DNA from: an uncultured Flavobacterium sp. | Lineage (GTDB): Bacteria > Bacteroidota > Bacteroidia > Flavobacteriales > Flavobacteriaceae | Reading direction: 5' to 3' | Length of the DNA stretch: 20,289 nucleotides | NCBI RefSeq assembly: GCF_937967675.1 | Contig: NZ_CALBSN010000026.1 | Coordinates: 1 to 20,289, forward strand | Shown here: in pieces, positions 8,271 through 15,788 of the stretch | Layout of the letters: the number at the start of each line of letters is the position of its first letter | Numbering within the stretch: the first letter of the stretch is position 1 | Made by a program: the position numbers and the translations under genes | Notes under the pieces: model-generated | Database searches by the model: none | Seen by the model: only the letters and a program-made list of their open reading frames with translations | What the model was told of the DNA's origin: nothing

Positions 8271-8298
8271 GTATCGTACATTATTTTGTGTACGATAC
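8271..8298. repeat. 10-bp perfect inverted repeat, candidate oriT hairpin
   Basis: GTATCGTACA (8271-8280) and TGTACGATAC (8289-8298) flank an 8-base loop just upstream of mobC/mobA. Relaxases of the MOBP class recognise hairpins next to nic, often adjacent to the mob genes. It begins 3 bp after the stop of the preceding gene and is followed by CCTCATTTTT, so it may instead be a weak terminator. Confidence 0.5.
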
Positions 8299-8317
8299 CC
8301 TCATTTTTCCATTTTTT

Positions 8318-8362
8318 ACCCATTTAAATTTGTCTTGTTGAACGAATTTAAATGGGTTTTTT
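8318..8362 (+). terminator. Strong Rho-independent terminator before mobC
   Basis: A 13-bp perfect stem ACCCATTTAAATT (8318-8330) and AATTTAAATGGGT (8345-8357) is followed by five T. It separates the unknown gene pair from the mob operon. Confidence 0.75.
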
Positions 8363-8407
8363 ATTTGGATTCGATTCTGAATTTTGAAACAATTAAAAGA
8401 TGAAAAT

Positions 8408-8746
8408 ATGGGACGACCAAAAAAGAAGATAGAAGAAATTAAGCTATTTCAAATCAATCTAAGAGTAACTTTAAATGAACAAGTTGAACTTGAGGAAGCG
8501 GCAAAATCACATGGATTAAATGTAGTTGAATTTATTAGAAGAAGGGCATTACACAAACAATTACCAAAATTTTCAATGTCAGGTTTAGAAAGAGATTTAC
8601 TAATTGAGCTTTCTAGAATTGGGAACAACATTAATCAAATGTCCAAAAAAGTCAATCAAGGGAATCCTAATCTGAGAGGATTAGAAGAGGAATTACAGAA
8701 TTTGAATAAAAAACTAAACGAAATTAAAAATCAATTATTGATGTAA
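8408..8746 (+). CDS. mobC: MobC-family mobilization (relaxosome accessory) protein
   Basis: This is a small DNA-binding partner of the relaxase that helps to open the origin of transfer. ATG 8408 gives MGRPKKKIEEIKLFQINLRV, the usual basic start of this family; an upstream in-frame TTG at 8384 is less likely. A ribbon-helix-helix-like N-terminus (QINLRVTLNEQVELEEAAKSHGLNVVEFIRRRAL) is followed by the MobC signature LSRIGNNINQMSKKVNQG, then a helical tail (LRGLEEELQNLNKKLNEIKNQLLM). The length of about 112 residues is normal. It is followed after 2 bp by the relaxase gene, the usual order in Bacteroidota mobilizable elements. Confidence 0.9.
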   Translation: MGRPKKKIEEIKLFQINLRVTLNEQVELEEAAKSHGLNVVEFIRRRALHKQLPKFSMSGLERDLLIELSRIGNNINQMSKKVNQGNPNLRGLEEELQNLNKKLNEIKNQLLM

Positions 8747-8748
8747 AT

Positions 8749-9687
8749 ATGATAGCGAAGCAAGTTAAAGGAAAGGATTTTTATGGCGTTTTGAAATACA
8801 ATCAAAACAAAGTAGATAAAGGTGAAGCTATTGTTTTAGATACCAATCTTTCATCTGAATCAGTTGTCAAACAAACTAAAGAGTTCAATATAGTAAGACA
8901 GCAAAAACCAAATCTATCAAAAGCGGTTTATCATGTGAGTTTGAATTTACCCTATGAAGACTCTAATAAGTTATCTGATGAGAAATTCGCAAACTTAGCA
9001 AGAGATTACCTTGAAGGAATGGGATTTGATGAAAATCAATATATAATCTACAAGCATTTTGACCAAGATCACTCCCACATTCATATTGTGGCAAATCGGG
9101 TTAATTTTTCTGGAAATGTTGTAAGTGATTCACATGATTATAAACGAAGTGAAACTTTAATTCGAAAATTAGAACAGAAATATAATTTAACCGAATTAGT
9201 TCGAAAGGAAGAATCAAATGTACTTACAAAAGGTGAGATTGAAAAATGTCTTAGAACTGGAGAAAGTCCAGATCGTTTAGTGTTACAGTCAATAATAAAT
9301 GAATTATTAAATCAACACTTAACCATACTTGAGTTTTTTCAAAAACTCAAGGGAAAAGAAATAGAAGTAAAACTGAACAAAAGTACTACTGGATTAGTGT
9401 CCGGAATTTCATTTAAGTACAAAGATGTTACTTATAAAGGAAGTAAAATTCACCGAAGCTTATCATATAATAACATAATTAAAAAACTCAAACCAAATGA
9501 ACAAAAGCGAATCAATAATCCTATTTCAACAAATACAACAGAAATTGGAAAAACTAGAGAAGAAACAAGAAGAACTTTCAGCCCAACTGAAGAATTCAGC
9601 CGAAACTATAGTAGAAAATCAGAAAATTATTTGGGCGAAAGTAAAGCAAATGAAAAGCCAAAACCAAGAATAAGATTTAGAAGATAA
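8749..9687 (+). CDS. mobA: MobA-type relaxase (MOBP mobilization nuclease)
   Basis: This enzyme nicks one strand at oriT, stays bound to the 5' end through a tyrosine and leads the strand into a recipient cell, using conjugation machinery from another element. The relaxase domain occupies about residues 1-150. Motif I tyrosines are Y12 and Y17 (FYGVLKYNQNK). The metal-binding motif is HFDQDHSHIHIVANRV, with H103, D105, H108, H110, H112, N116 and R117. The C-terminal half is basic and ends KPKPRIRFRR. No helicase or coupling-protein domain is attached and no type IV secretion genes are in the window, so the element is mobilizable rather than self-transmissible, as far as can be seen. It overlaps nothing and is 3 bp from the next gene. 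Confidence 0.92.
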   Translation: MIAKQVKGKDFYGVLKYNQNKVDKGEAIVLDTNLSSESVVKQTKEFNIVRQQKPNLSKAVYHVSLNLPYEDSNKLSDEKFANLARDYLEGMGFDENQYIIYKHFDQDHSHIHIVANRVNFSGNVVSDSHDYKRSETLIRKLEQKYNLTELVRKEESNVLTKGEIEKCLRTGESPDRLVLQSIINELLNQHLTILEFFQKLKGKEIEVKLNKSTTGLVSGISFKYKDVTYKGSKIHRSLSYNNIIKKLKPNEQKRINNPISTNTTEIGKTREETRRTFSPTEEFSRNYSRKSENYLGESKANEKPKPRIRFRR

Positions 9688-9690
9688 AAT

Positions 9691-9873
9691 ATGAAAGCAG
9701 AGACTGCATATAGCGTAATACAAGCCCTTCCAGAAACGGAAGTAGCTCGCTTGTACAAAATGCTGGGTGTGCAGTCTCCTACTCTATCTAATAAAAGTAA
9801 ATCTAAAAAGAAACCGCTTATTTCTGATGCAGAGGCTACGGAGTATCTTTTGAGGAAGTTGAAGAGGTATTAA
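9691..9873 (+). CDS. Small protein at the end of the mob operon
   Basis: This 60-residue protein starts 3 bp after mobA. It has a helical N-terminus (AETAYSVIQALPETEVARLYKMLG), a Lys/Ser-rich linker (SNKSKSKKKP) and a short helical end (ISDAEATEYLLRKLKRY). I cannot name a family. The close spacing and immediate terminator show it belongs to the mob transcript. A DNA-binding or relaxosome role is possible given the basic linker, but that is a guess. Confidence 0.65.
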   Translation: MKAETAYSVIQALPETEVARLYKMLGVQSPTLSNKSKSKKKPLISDAEATEYLLRKLKRY

Positions 9874-9909
9874 AAAGGGAAACGGAGCTTAGGCTCCGTT
9901 TCCCTTTTT
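9872..9909. terminator. Strong bidirectional terminator
   Basis: A 17-bp perfect stem, AAAAAGGGAAACGGAGC (9872-9888) with GCTCCGTTTCCCTTTTT (9893-9909), has a 4-base loop TTAG. The A tract on one side and the T tract on the other let it end both the plus-strand mob operon and the convergent minus-strand gene at 9920-10432. Confidence 0.92.
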
Positions 9910-9919
9910 ATCAATTTAT

Positions 9920-10432
9920 TTACTCAATAACCGCATAAATTCCTAATACTTCATTGTACTCATCCTCAGATACAACATAAGGTATTTCAAAATAGTGTTT
10001 AAAAATATCTTCAAAAAATAGACCAAAATATATAATTAAAAAGTCTCTAACATTTCCTGTTTCAATAAAAACTTTCAATTCTCTGCGATAATTTTCTTGC
10101 GATTCTTCCGTGTTAAAATCATACATTTCATAATTTGGTCTGCGAAGTACATTAACACCTCTATACACAATTTCAAATTTTATACTTTTCACCAATTGAG
10201 AAATAAGTTTGTCTCTTTGTTCTACAGTTAAAAGTTTGAAGAATGAATCTAATTTCAATGCGAAATTTTCTGATCTGATTAGGTCAGGGACTTCACTAAA
10301 TTTAAAATACGATGGAGATAACTTACAAGTTTTATTTATTGAAAAATCGGGCTTTTCCTTGTCAAACAATAATAAACTTACCAATGGATGTAATAACTCT
10401 GAACGCTCAGGGTTGGGATTTCTTTTTTTCAT
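9920..10432 (-). CDS. Unknown protein on the minus strand
   Basis: The 170-residue product starts MKKRNPNPERSELLHPL and is followed by an alpha-rich body with many aromatic residues (VRDFLIIYFGLFFEDIFKHYFEIPYVV). I recognise no family and see no signal peptide; the IIYFGLFF stretch is hydrophobic but contains charged residues nearby, so a membrane segment is unlikely. It converges on the mob operon, sharing the bidirectional terminator, and its start codon lies 19 bp from a block of nested helices (10452-10609) that would form its mRNA leader if transcription starts upstream. It lies between the mob module and the cargo operon. Confidence 0.6.
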   Translation of the reverse strand: MKKRNPNPERSELLHPLVSLLLFDKEKPDFSINKTCKLSPSYFKFSEVPDLIRSENFALKLDSFFKLLTVEQRDKLISQLVKSIKFEIVYRGVNVLRRPNYEMYDFNTEESQENYRRELKVFIETGNVRDFLIIYFGLFFEDIFKHYFEIPYVVSEDEYNEVLGIYAVIE

Positions 10433-10451
10433 AATGTACCTAATTAAAGAG

Positions 10452-10609
10452 GCGTGAAACTAGAATCAATCCGCTACTGAGCCACTAGGAAGGCTTGACA
10501 ACAAGAAAGAAACCGTCCACGCCAGTACTAGGCACGGACGTAATCCCATCTGTTATTAAGTTGTCATGAAGATTCCTAGTTTTCAGTAACTAATAACGAT
10601 AGCTTACGC
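10452..10609. ncRNA. Candidate structured RNA or folded DNA element
   Basis: No protein gene is seen in 10433-10759. Six nested helices fill most of this block. GCGTGA (10452-10457) pairs with TTACGC (10604-10609), with one G-U; TACTGA (10475-10480) with TCAGTA (10583-10588); ACTAGGAA (10484-10491) with TTCCTAGT (10573-10580); TGACAAC (10496-10502) with GTTGTCA (10560-10566); CGTCC (10514-10518) with GGACG (10536-10540); GCC (10521-10523) with GGC (10531-10533). All are collinear, giving one long bulged hairpin, and the block is richer in G and C than its flanks. The strand is unknown. It could be a small RNA, a leader of the minus-strand gene, a single-strand initiation site or a recombination site. 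I do not recognise a known RNA family. Confidence 0.5.
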
Positions 10610-10699
10610 AAGTGTTAATATTTTAATGTTGTAAAATTAAAAAAAACAAACCATAATAACATTTCTTATTTAATAAATAATTACTTTAAAATTTTAGTT

Positions 10700-10734
10700 T
10701 TTGTTCATTATAAAACAATAAACCACTAAATTTG
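10700..10734 (+). promoter_or_regulatory. Bacteroidota-type promoter of the five-gene operon
   Basis: TTTG at 10700-10703 and TAAATTTG at 10727-10734 fit the -33 TTTG and -7 TAnnTTTG elements of Bacteroidota sigma-ABfr promoters, with 23 bp between them, at the long end of the usual range. Transcription would begin near 10740, leaving a leader of about 20 bases before ATG 10760. Confidence 0.5.
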
Positions 10735-10759
10735 AGATTTAAGATTAATAATAAAATTA

Positions 10760-12589
10760 ATGTATTTACAAAATATAAAATTATGGAACTTTAGAAAATT
10801 TGGTTCTGATAGGGAATTTGATATTAAAAAACCTAACCTAAATTTAAACTTCTCAAAAGGTTTAAATGTTATTATTGGTGAAAATGATTCGGGAAAGACA
10901 GCGATAATAGATGCTATTAAACTTGCTCTAAAAACGCATAGCTATGATTACATTAGAGTTGAGGATAAAGACTTTTATAGCAATTCAGATCGTTTTAGAA
11001 TTGAACTGATTTTTAGTGGATTAATCCCAGATGAAGCAAAAAATTTTACCGAATGGCTTGGTTGGGATGGCTCAGGAGAAAATGCTGTGCCATATTTGAA
11101 AATAAATTATGATGTAAAAAGACAAGGCAAAAAAATTTTACCGACTGATTTAAAAGCAGGTTCGGATGAAGATGGTTATCAATTAACAGCTGAAGCAAGA
11201 GAATATATTAAAGCCACATATTTGAAACCGCTAAGAGATGCGGAAAACGAATTAATTGCGAAACGCAATTCAAGATTATCTCAAATTCTTTTGGGAGATT
11301 CTGCATTTAAAGGAAAAGAAACTGATCACGAACTTGTACTTATATTTGAAAATTTAAGCAAAGAAATTGATAAGTATTTCAAGGGTCAATTTGAAATTTC
11401 AACAACTAACGATGACGGTGAAGAAGTAAAAATTTCACCACAGGAAGGAAAGGTTATTAAGGACAAAATTGATGGATATATTAAAGGCTTTTATAGTAAT
11501 GAATATGAAGCGGAATTTATTGCTTCATCAAATGATATAAAAAGTATTCTTGAAAAATTAACCTTATTCTTAAAAAATGAATTAAATCCTGGACTAGGAA
11601 CACTTAACAGATTGTTTATGGCTGCCGAATTACTTCACTTGAACAAATCAAACTGGAGTGGTTTAAGATTAGGTTTAGTAGAAGAATTGGAAGCACATCT
11701 TCATCCACAAGCTCAAATGCAAGTTATAGAATCTCTTCAAAAGCAAGATGCAATTCAGTTAATTCTAACCACACATAGTCCTAATCTAGCATCTAAATTA
11801 AAACTCGAAAACCTGATTATTTGTAATAATGGTAATGCTTTTCCAATGGGTTCTGACTATACAAAACTTGCCCCTGATGATTATAAATTTTTAGAAAAGT
11901 TTCTTGATACAACAAAGGCTAATTTATTTTTTGCAAAAGGAATCATTTTAGTTGAAGGATGGGCAGAAGAAATACTTATTCCTAGTATTTCCAAAAATAT
12001 AGGTGTTAATTTAACTGAGAAAGGGATTTCAATTGTTAATGTTGGTAGTCTTGCATACAGTAGATATGCAAATATTTTTCTTAGAAAAGAAGCCCCATTA
12101 ATGACAATACCAATAGCTATTCTTACAGATTCTGATATTAGGGAATATGAAAAGGTACAAATTGGGGGTGAATCGGTATGTCAAAAAAGAGATTTAGCAA
12201 CAATAAAAGCAGAAACAGACCAAAAAATTGCTGATTTAAAAGCTAAATCTGAAAATAATGTACAGTATTTTATAGCTCCAAATTGGACTTTAGAATATTC
12301 GTTATTTAAATCAAATAGTTTAACAAACACATTACAGCTCAATGCTAAATCCGTTCATACTGGGACAGATTGGGAAACAGATTTTGAAAAATCATTAGCT
12401 GAAAAACTTATTAATAAAGGTTTAAAAAAAACAGAGATTGCCTATAGAATTGCAAATGATATTGATGAGGACTTAAAAAACTATGAAGAGGAAAAGATAG
12501 ATGCAAAAACTATAAATATTGCGATTAATGATGAAACGGACAGTATTAATTACCTAGTAAAAGCAATAAACTATGTCGCAGGAAATTAA
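10760..12589 (+). CDS. gajA: OLD-family ATPase-TOPRIM nuclease, GajA-like (Gabija)
   Basis: The 609-residue protein has an N-terminal ABC/SMC-like ATPase and a C-terminal TOPRIM nuclease. Walker A is GENDSGKT (40-47). The signature region is NPGLGTLNRLFMAAELL (276-292). Walker B is LGLVEELEAHLHP (304-316). The H-loop is TTHSPN (337-342). The TOPRIM domain shows E399 in ILVEGWAEE, a conserved GSLAYSRYANIF stretch, and D457/D459 in ILTDSD. This is the class 2 OLD pattern, in which the gene is paired with a UvrD-like helicase. In Gabija, GajA tetramers nick DNA and are held in check by nucleotides. The start is the first ATG after the promoter. The next gene overlaps its end by 17 bp, so the two are translationally coupled. 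The length is close to characterised GajA. Confidence 0.9.
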   Translation: MYLQNIKLWNFRKFGSDREFDIKKPNLNLNFSKGLNVIIGENDSGKTAIIDAIKLALKTHSYDYIRVEDKDFYSNSDRFRIELIFSGLIPDEAKNFTEWLGWDGSGENAVPYLKINYDVKRQGKKILPTDLKAGSDEDGYQLTAEAREYIKATYLKPLRDAENELIAKRNSRLSQILLGDSAFKGKETDHELVLIFENLSKEIDKYFKGQFEISTTNDDGEEVKISPQEGKVIKDKIDGYIKGFYSNEYEAEFIASSNDIKSILEKLTLFLKNELNPGLGTLNRLFMAAELLHLNKSNWSGLRLGLVEELEAHLHPQAQMQVIESLQKQDAIQLILTTHSPNLASKLKLENLIICNNGNAFPMGSDYTKLAPDDYKFLEKFLDTTKANLFFAKGIILVEGWAEEILIPSISKNIGVNLTEKGISIVNVGSLAYSRYANIFLRKEAPLMTIPIAILTDSDIREYEKVQIGGESVCQKRDLATIKAETDQKIADLKAKSENNVQYFIAPNWTLEYSLFKSNSLTNTLQLNAKSVHTGTDWETDFEKSLAEKLINKGLKKTEIAYRIANDIDEDLKNYEEEKIDAKTINIAINDETDSINYLVKAINYVAGN

Positions 12590-14552
12590 TATAACAAATG
12601 AAGACATCCTTCATGCGGAAAAGATTCTTCTCCCTGAAGGAAAAACTTTTGATAATGAAAGAAAAGACTTTATTCGCAATCTTAACACAATAGACCTACA
12701 AGCTGTGCCAGGAAGTGGTAAAACCACTACACTATTAGCAAAACTTTTAATATTAGAAAAAAAGTTACCATTTTCAGATGGGTCAGGAATACTTGTATTA
12801 TCACATACAAATGCCGCAATTGATGAAATAAAGCATAAAATACAAAAGCATTGTCCTAAGTTATTTTCTTACCCCAATTTTGTTGGTACAATTCAAAGTT
12901 TTGTTGATGATTTTTTAGCAATTCCTTTCTATACTTCAAACTTTAAGAAAAAACCAATTAGAATAGATAGTGAGATTTTTGATGAAATCGCAAGTGGTTA
13001 TTTTCATAATTTACCAGAGTCAGGTGCAAAAAATTGGTTATATCAACAACACGACCCAGAAAGCTTTTTTAAAAATTTAAGATTTGATGTAAACTTAAAT
13101 TTATTAAAGGGAGTGAATGGAGAAGTATGTTTAAGTCGCCAGAACAACTCACAAACATATAAAACGTTCACAACTATTAAAACCAACATATTAAAATCTG
13201 GATTTCTAAATTATGATGATGCATATTTTTTAGCAGAGCGTTATTTAATACGTTTTCCTGAAATTAAGAATATTCTACAAAAACGTTTTTCTTATGTATT
13301 TGTTGACGAAATGCAAGACATGGATACCCATCAATATAATTTATTAGAAAAATTATTTTTTGATGAGGGAAATAGTATTTCAAATTTTCAGCGAATTGGT
13401 GATAAAAATCAAGCTATTTATAACTCCGTAAAAGTTAATGAAGTCTGGAATGATAGAGAAGAAATTTTAAGATTAAGTGGAAGTCAAAGGCTAAGTAAAC
13501 CAATAGCCGATATAGTTTGTGAATTTGCCCTGCACTCTAATGATAACTTTGAAATTATTGGATTAAATGAATGCGAAATAAAGCCTCATATTTTAATTTT
13601 TGAAAATTCATCGATTAACAATATCATTCCGCATTTCACACAACTAGTGAGGAACTTTAAAGAAAATGGTAGTTTAATTGATTTTAATAAATATCCTTCC
13701 AAAGTTGTAGCGTGGAATACAGAGTGGAAAGTCCAAGCTGATATAGATAATATTGCCAAACTTAGACTTGTAGATTATTTTAGTGGTTTTAAAAAAGATA
13801 ATCAAAAACCTAAACAAGATTATAATTGCTTAAAAAACTATCTTTTATTTTATGATAAAAGCAAACTGACACTAGAACCTATTCGAAAAAACATACTGAA
13901 TGCTTTTTTAAAAATATTACGACTAGAAAATATTAATAGTGAAGACGGGAGAACCTTTACAAAGAAAAAATTAATATATTTTATTAAACAAAAAGATTTT
14001 GTTTTTCACGAACAATTTAGTTTAAATATATATAATTGGTCTATTGGCATAATAAAAGGAAAAACAAATGAGATTTGGGATGAGATAAAAGAATATGCCC
14101 CTGTTTTTTTAAGTTTTTTTTCAGATGCTCAAATTTCAACTAGCTCAAATTTTATATCAAAAGATGTAGAAGATATTTTAATTGAAAATATTGAAGAGCC
14201 AGAAACTACAAACATATATAAACAAGGTGACTTAGAAATAGAAGTGACTAGTGTACACGCTGTAAAAGGACAGACACACTGTGCTACATTATATTTAGAA
14301 TCTTTTTTTGATAGGGGCTATGGAAATTACGAATCCGAAAGGCTAAGGAATCAGTTTTTAGGAGCACAGACAATATCTCAAACTCTTGCTGTTGTTCCAA
14401 ACAGCCATGATAAAATAATACAATCAACAAAAATGGCATATGTTGGGTTTTCAAGGCCTACCAATTTTCTTTGTGTAGCAATTCATAAAGACAGATTTGA
14501 TTCTCGCTTATCCGATATAGATAGAAATAAATGGGAAATTATTGAAATATAA
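12573..14552 (+). CDS. gajB: UvrD/Rep-family SF1A helicase, GajB-like (Gabija)
   Basis: This 659-residue superfamily 1A helicase has the full motif set: Walker A AVPGSGKTT (44-52), motif Ia LSHTNAAIDE (77-86), Ib GTIQSF (105-110), motif II VFVDEMQDM (242-250), motif III RIGDKNQAIYN (274-284), motif IV SGSQRLSKPIA (302-312), motif V VHAVKGQTH (about 560-568) and motif VI MAYVGFSRPTNFLCVA (about 620-635). In Gabija, GajB binds GajA and is thought to sense DNA ends or act on DNA produced by GajA. It is clearly longer than the roughly 500 residues usual for GajB; the extra sequence is mostly between motifs IV and V (about 320-540). It overlaps the upstream gene by 17 bp and ends 4 bp before the next start. 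Confidence 0.9.
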   Translation: MSQEINITNEDILHAEKILLPEGKTFDNERKDFIRNLNTIDLQAVPGSGKTTTLLAKLLILEKKLPFSDGSGILVLSHTNAAIDEIKHKIQKHCPKLFSYPNFVGTIQSFVDDFLAIPFYTSNFKKKPIRIDSEIFDEIASGYFHNLPESGAKNWLYQQHDPESFFKNLRFDVNLNLLKGVNGEVCLSRQNNSQTYKTFTTIKTNILKSGFLNYDDAYFLAERYLIRFPEIKNILQKRFSYVFVDEMQDMDTHQYNLLEKLFFDEGNSISNFQRIGDKNQAIYNSVKVNEVWNDREEILRLSGSQRLSKPIADIVCEFALHSNDNFEIIGLNECEIKPHILIFENSSINNIIPHFTQLVRNFKENGSLIDFNKYPSKVVAWNTEWKVQADIDNIAKLRLVDYFSGFKKDNQKPKQDYNCLKNYLLFYDKSKLTLEPIRKNILNAFLKILRLENINSEDGRTFTKKKLIYFIKQKDFVFHEQFSLNIYNWSIGIIKGKTNEIWDEIKEYAPVFLSFFSDAQISTSSNFISKDVEDILIENIEEPETTNIYKQGDLEIEVTSVHAVKGQTHCATLYLESFFDRGYGNYESERLRNQFLGAQTISQTLAVVPNSHDKIIQSTKMAYVGFSRPTNFLCVAIHKDRFDSRLSDIDRNKWEIIEI

Positions 14553-14556
14553 AAAG

Positions 14557-15780
14557 ATGGTTGAATTCAATACAAAAAAGAAAAAAATAATTGCTACTTA
14601 TTATCCTTATGAAAATTCGAGTACAGCATGGATTTTTGAAAAATTTAAAAATAATGAAACAGTTGTATTTAATAAGGTTTATAATTTCAAGAAGGAGAAT
14701 TTAAAGAAACTAAAAGAAGGTGATATTAATAACGATGTAGATATCGATACAGATAATTCAATAGATTTTGTTTTTGCAAAATTAACTGGTGATTATTACA
14801 AAATCGAAAGAGGTATCTTAATTGATAAACTTGACATATACTTTCATAAAAGCATCGAATTAGTTAAAGAGTTTTTCATAGCAGAAAGTGATATTTCAAT
14901 TTTTAAAAAAATAGAACAAGTAATAAATGAGGATATTTATATTGGAGGCGACAATACAAATGCAATTTCAGAAGTAGATTTTTTAGGTGTAATAAATGAT
15001 TTTCCAACTAAATATGAAAAAAAATTATATTCCGAGGCAAGATTAACCAATGTAATAAAAGAGTTTTTCTCCAGCACAATTAATGCTGAAAAAAAATTTG
15101 ACAAATACATTGACAAAAAAGCAACTAACAAAGGCGAAAATCTAATTAAGCTTTTTAGTGATGTTGAATTAGTAAAATATCAAACAATACTAGAAAAGCT
15201 TGAAAAAATGTTATTAAGTGAAATTTCCTATTCTGAAAATGATTGGCAGGATGAAATTTTACAGATAATTTTATTACTGTATCCAAAATATTTTTTGGTA
15301 TTTAAAGAAGCTCCTATTAAAGCTAGTTATGATAAAGAGAAAAGTATAAGGGATGAAAAATTCATTGATATACTCTTAGTTGATTCTGATGGAAATATTG
15401 ATTTAATTGAAATAAAAAAGCCTTCAGATTCTTCATTGATGACAAAAGGGCAATATAGGAGCAATCATATACCACTAAGGGAATTATCAGGCACTGTAAT
15501 GCAAATTGAGAAATATATTTATTACTTAAATCGATGGGGAGAAAATGGAGAAGAGTTTCTGACAAATAAATATAAAGATGAAATTCCTGAAGGATTTGAA
15601 ATAAGTATTACAAACCCAAAAGGTTTCATAATTATGGGCAGAGAAAGTAATTTATCAATTGAGCAAAAAAAAGACTTTGAAGTAGTAAAAAGAAAATATA
15701 AGAATGTAATTGATATTATCAGTTATGATGATTTATTAAACCGATTAAAATTTACTATTGAGCAAATAAAAAAGAACTAA
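14557..15780 (+). CDS. sduA: Shedu-type PD-(D/E)xK nuclease (DUF4263)
   Basis: ATG 14557, 4 bp after the helicase stop, is preferred over an in-frame TTG at 14542. The product has about 407 residues. The C-terminal 180 residues are a Shedu nuclease domain: WQDEILQIILLLYPKYFLVF, RDEKFIDILLVD with D271, LIEIKKPSDS with E285 and K287, then the family hallmarks KGFIIMGRE and YKNVIDIISYDDLLNRLK. Known Shedu proteins are stand-alone antiphage nucleases that form tetramers and sense DNA ends or phage proteins through a variable N-terminal domain. The N-terminal 200 residues here match nothing that I recognise and may be such a sensor or a contact with GajA/GajB. Position inside a Gabija-like operon is unusual, because Shedu is normally a single-gene system. 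Confidence 0.85.
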   Translation: MVEFNTKKKKIIATYYPYENSSTAWIFEKFKNNETVVFNKVYNFKKENLKKLKEGDINNDVDIDTDNSIDFVFAKLTGDYYKIERGILIDKLDIYFHKSIELVKEFFIAESDISIFKKIEQVINEDIYIGGDNTNAISEVDFLGVINDFPTKYEKKLYSEARLTNVIKEFFSSTINAEKKFDKYIDKKATNKGENLIKLFSDVELVKYQTILEKLEKMLLSEISYSENDWQDEILQIILLLYPKYFLVFKEAPIKASYDKEKSIRDEKFIDILLVDSDGNIDLIEIKKPSDSSLMTKGQYRSNHIPLRELSGTVMQIEKYIYYLNRWGENGEEFLTNKYKDEIPEGFEISITNPKGFIIMGRESNLSIEQKKDFEVVKRKYKNVIDIISYDDLLNRLKFTIEQIKKN

Positions 15781-15788
15781 ACGATAAA

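Noticed and set aside
8449..8631. Minus-strand open frame opposite mobC
   Set aside because: It is a shadow of a clear MobC gene, with a low-complexity Ser-rich translation and no start signal.
10452..10609. Integron attC site
   Set aside because: The bulged hairpin shape fits, but the RYYYAAC and GTTRRRY core boxes are not present at the proper ends, and no integron integrase is nearby.
10452..10609. Retron msr-msd RNA
   Set aside because: No reverse transcriptase gene is present in the window.
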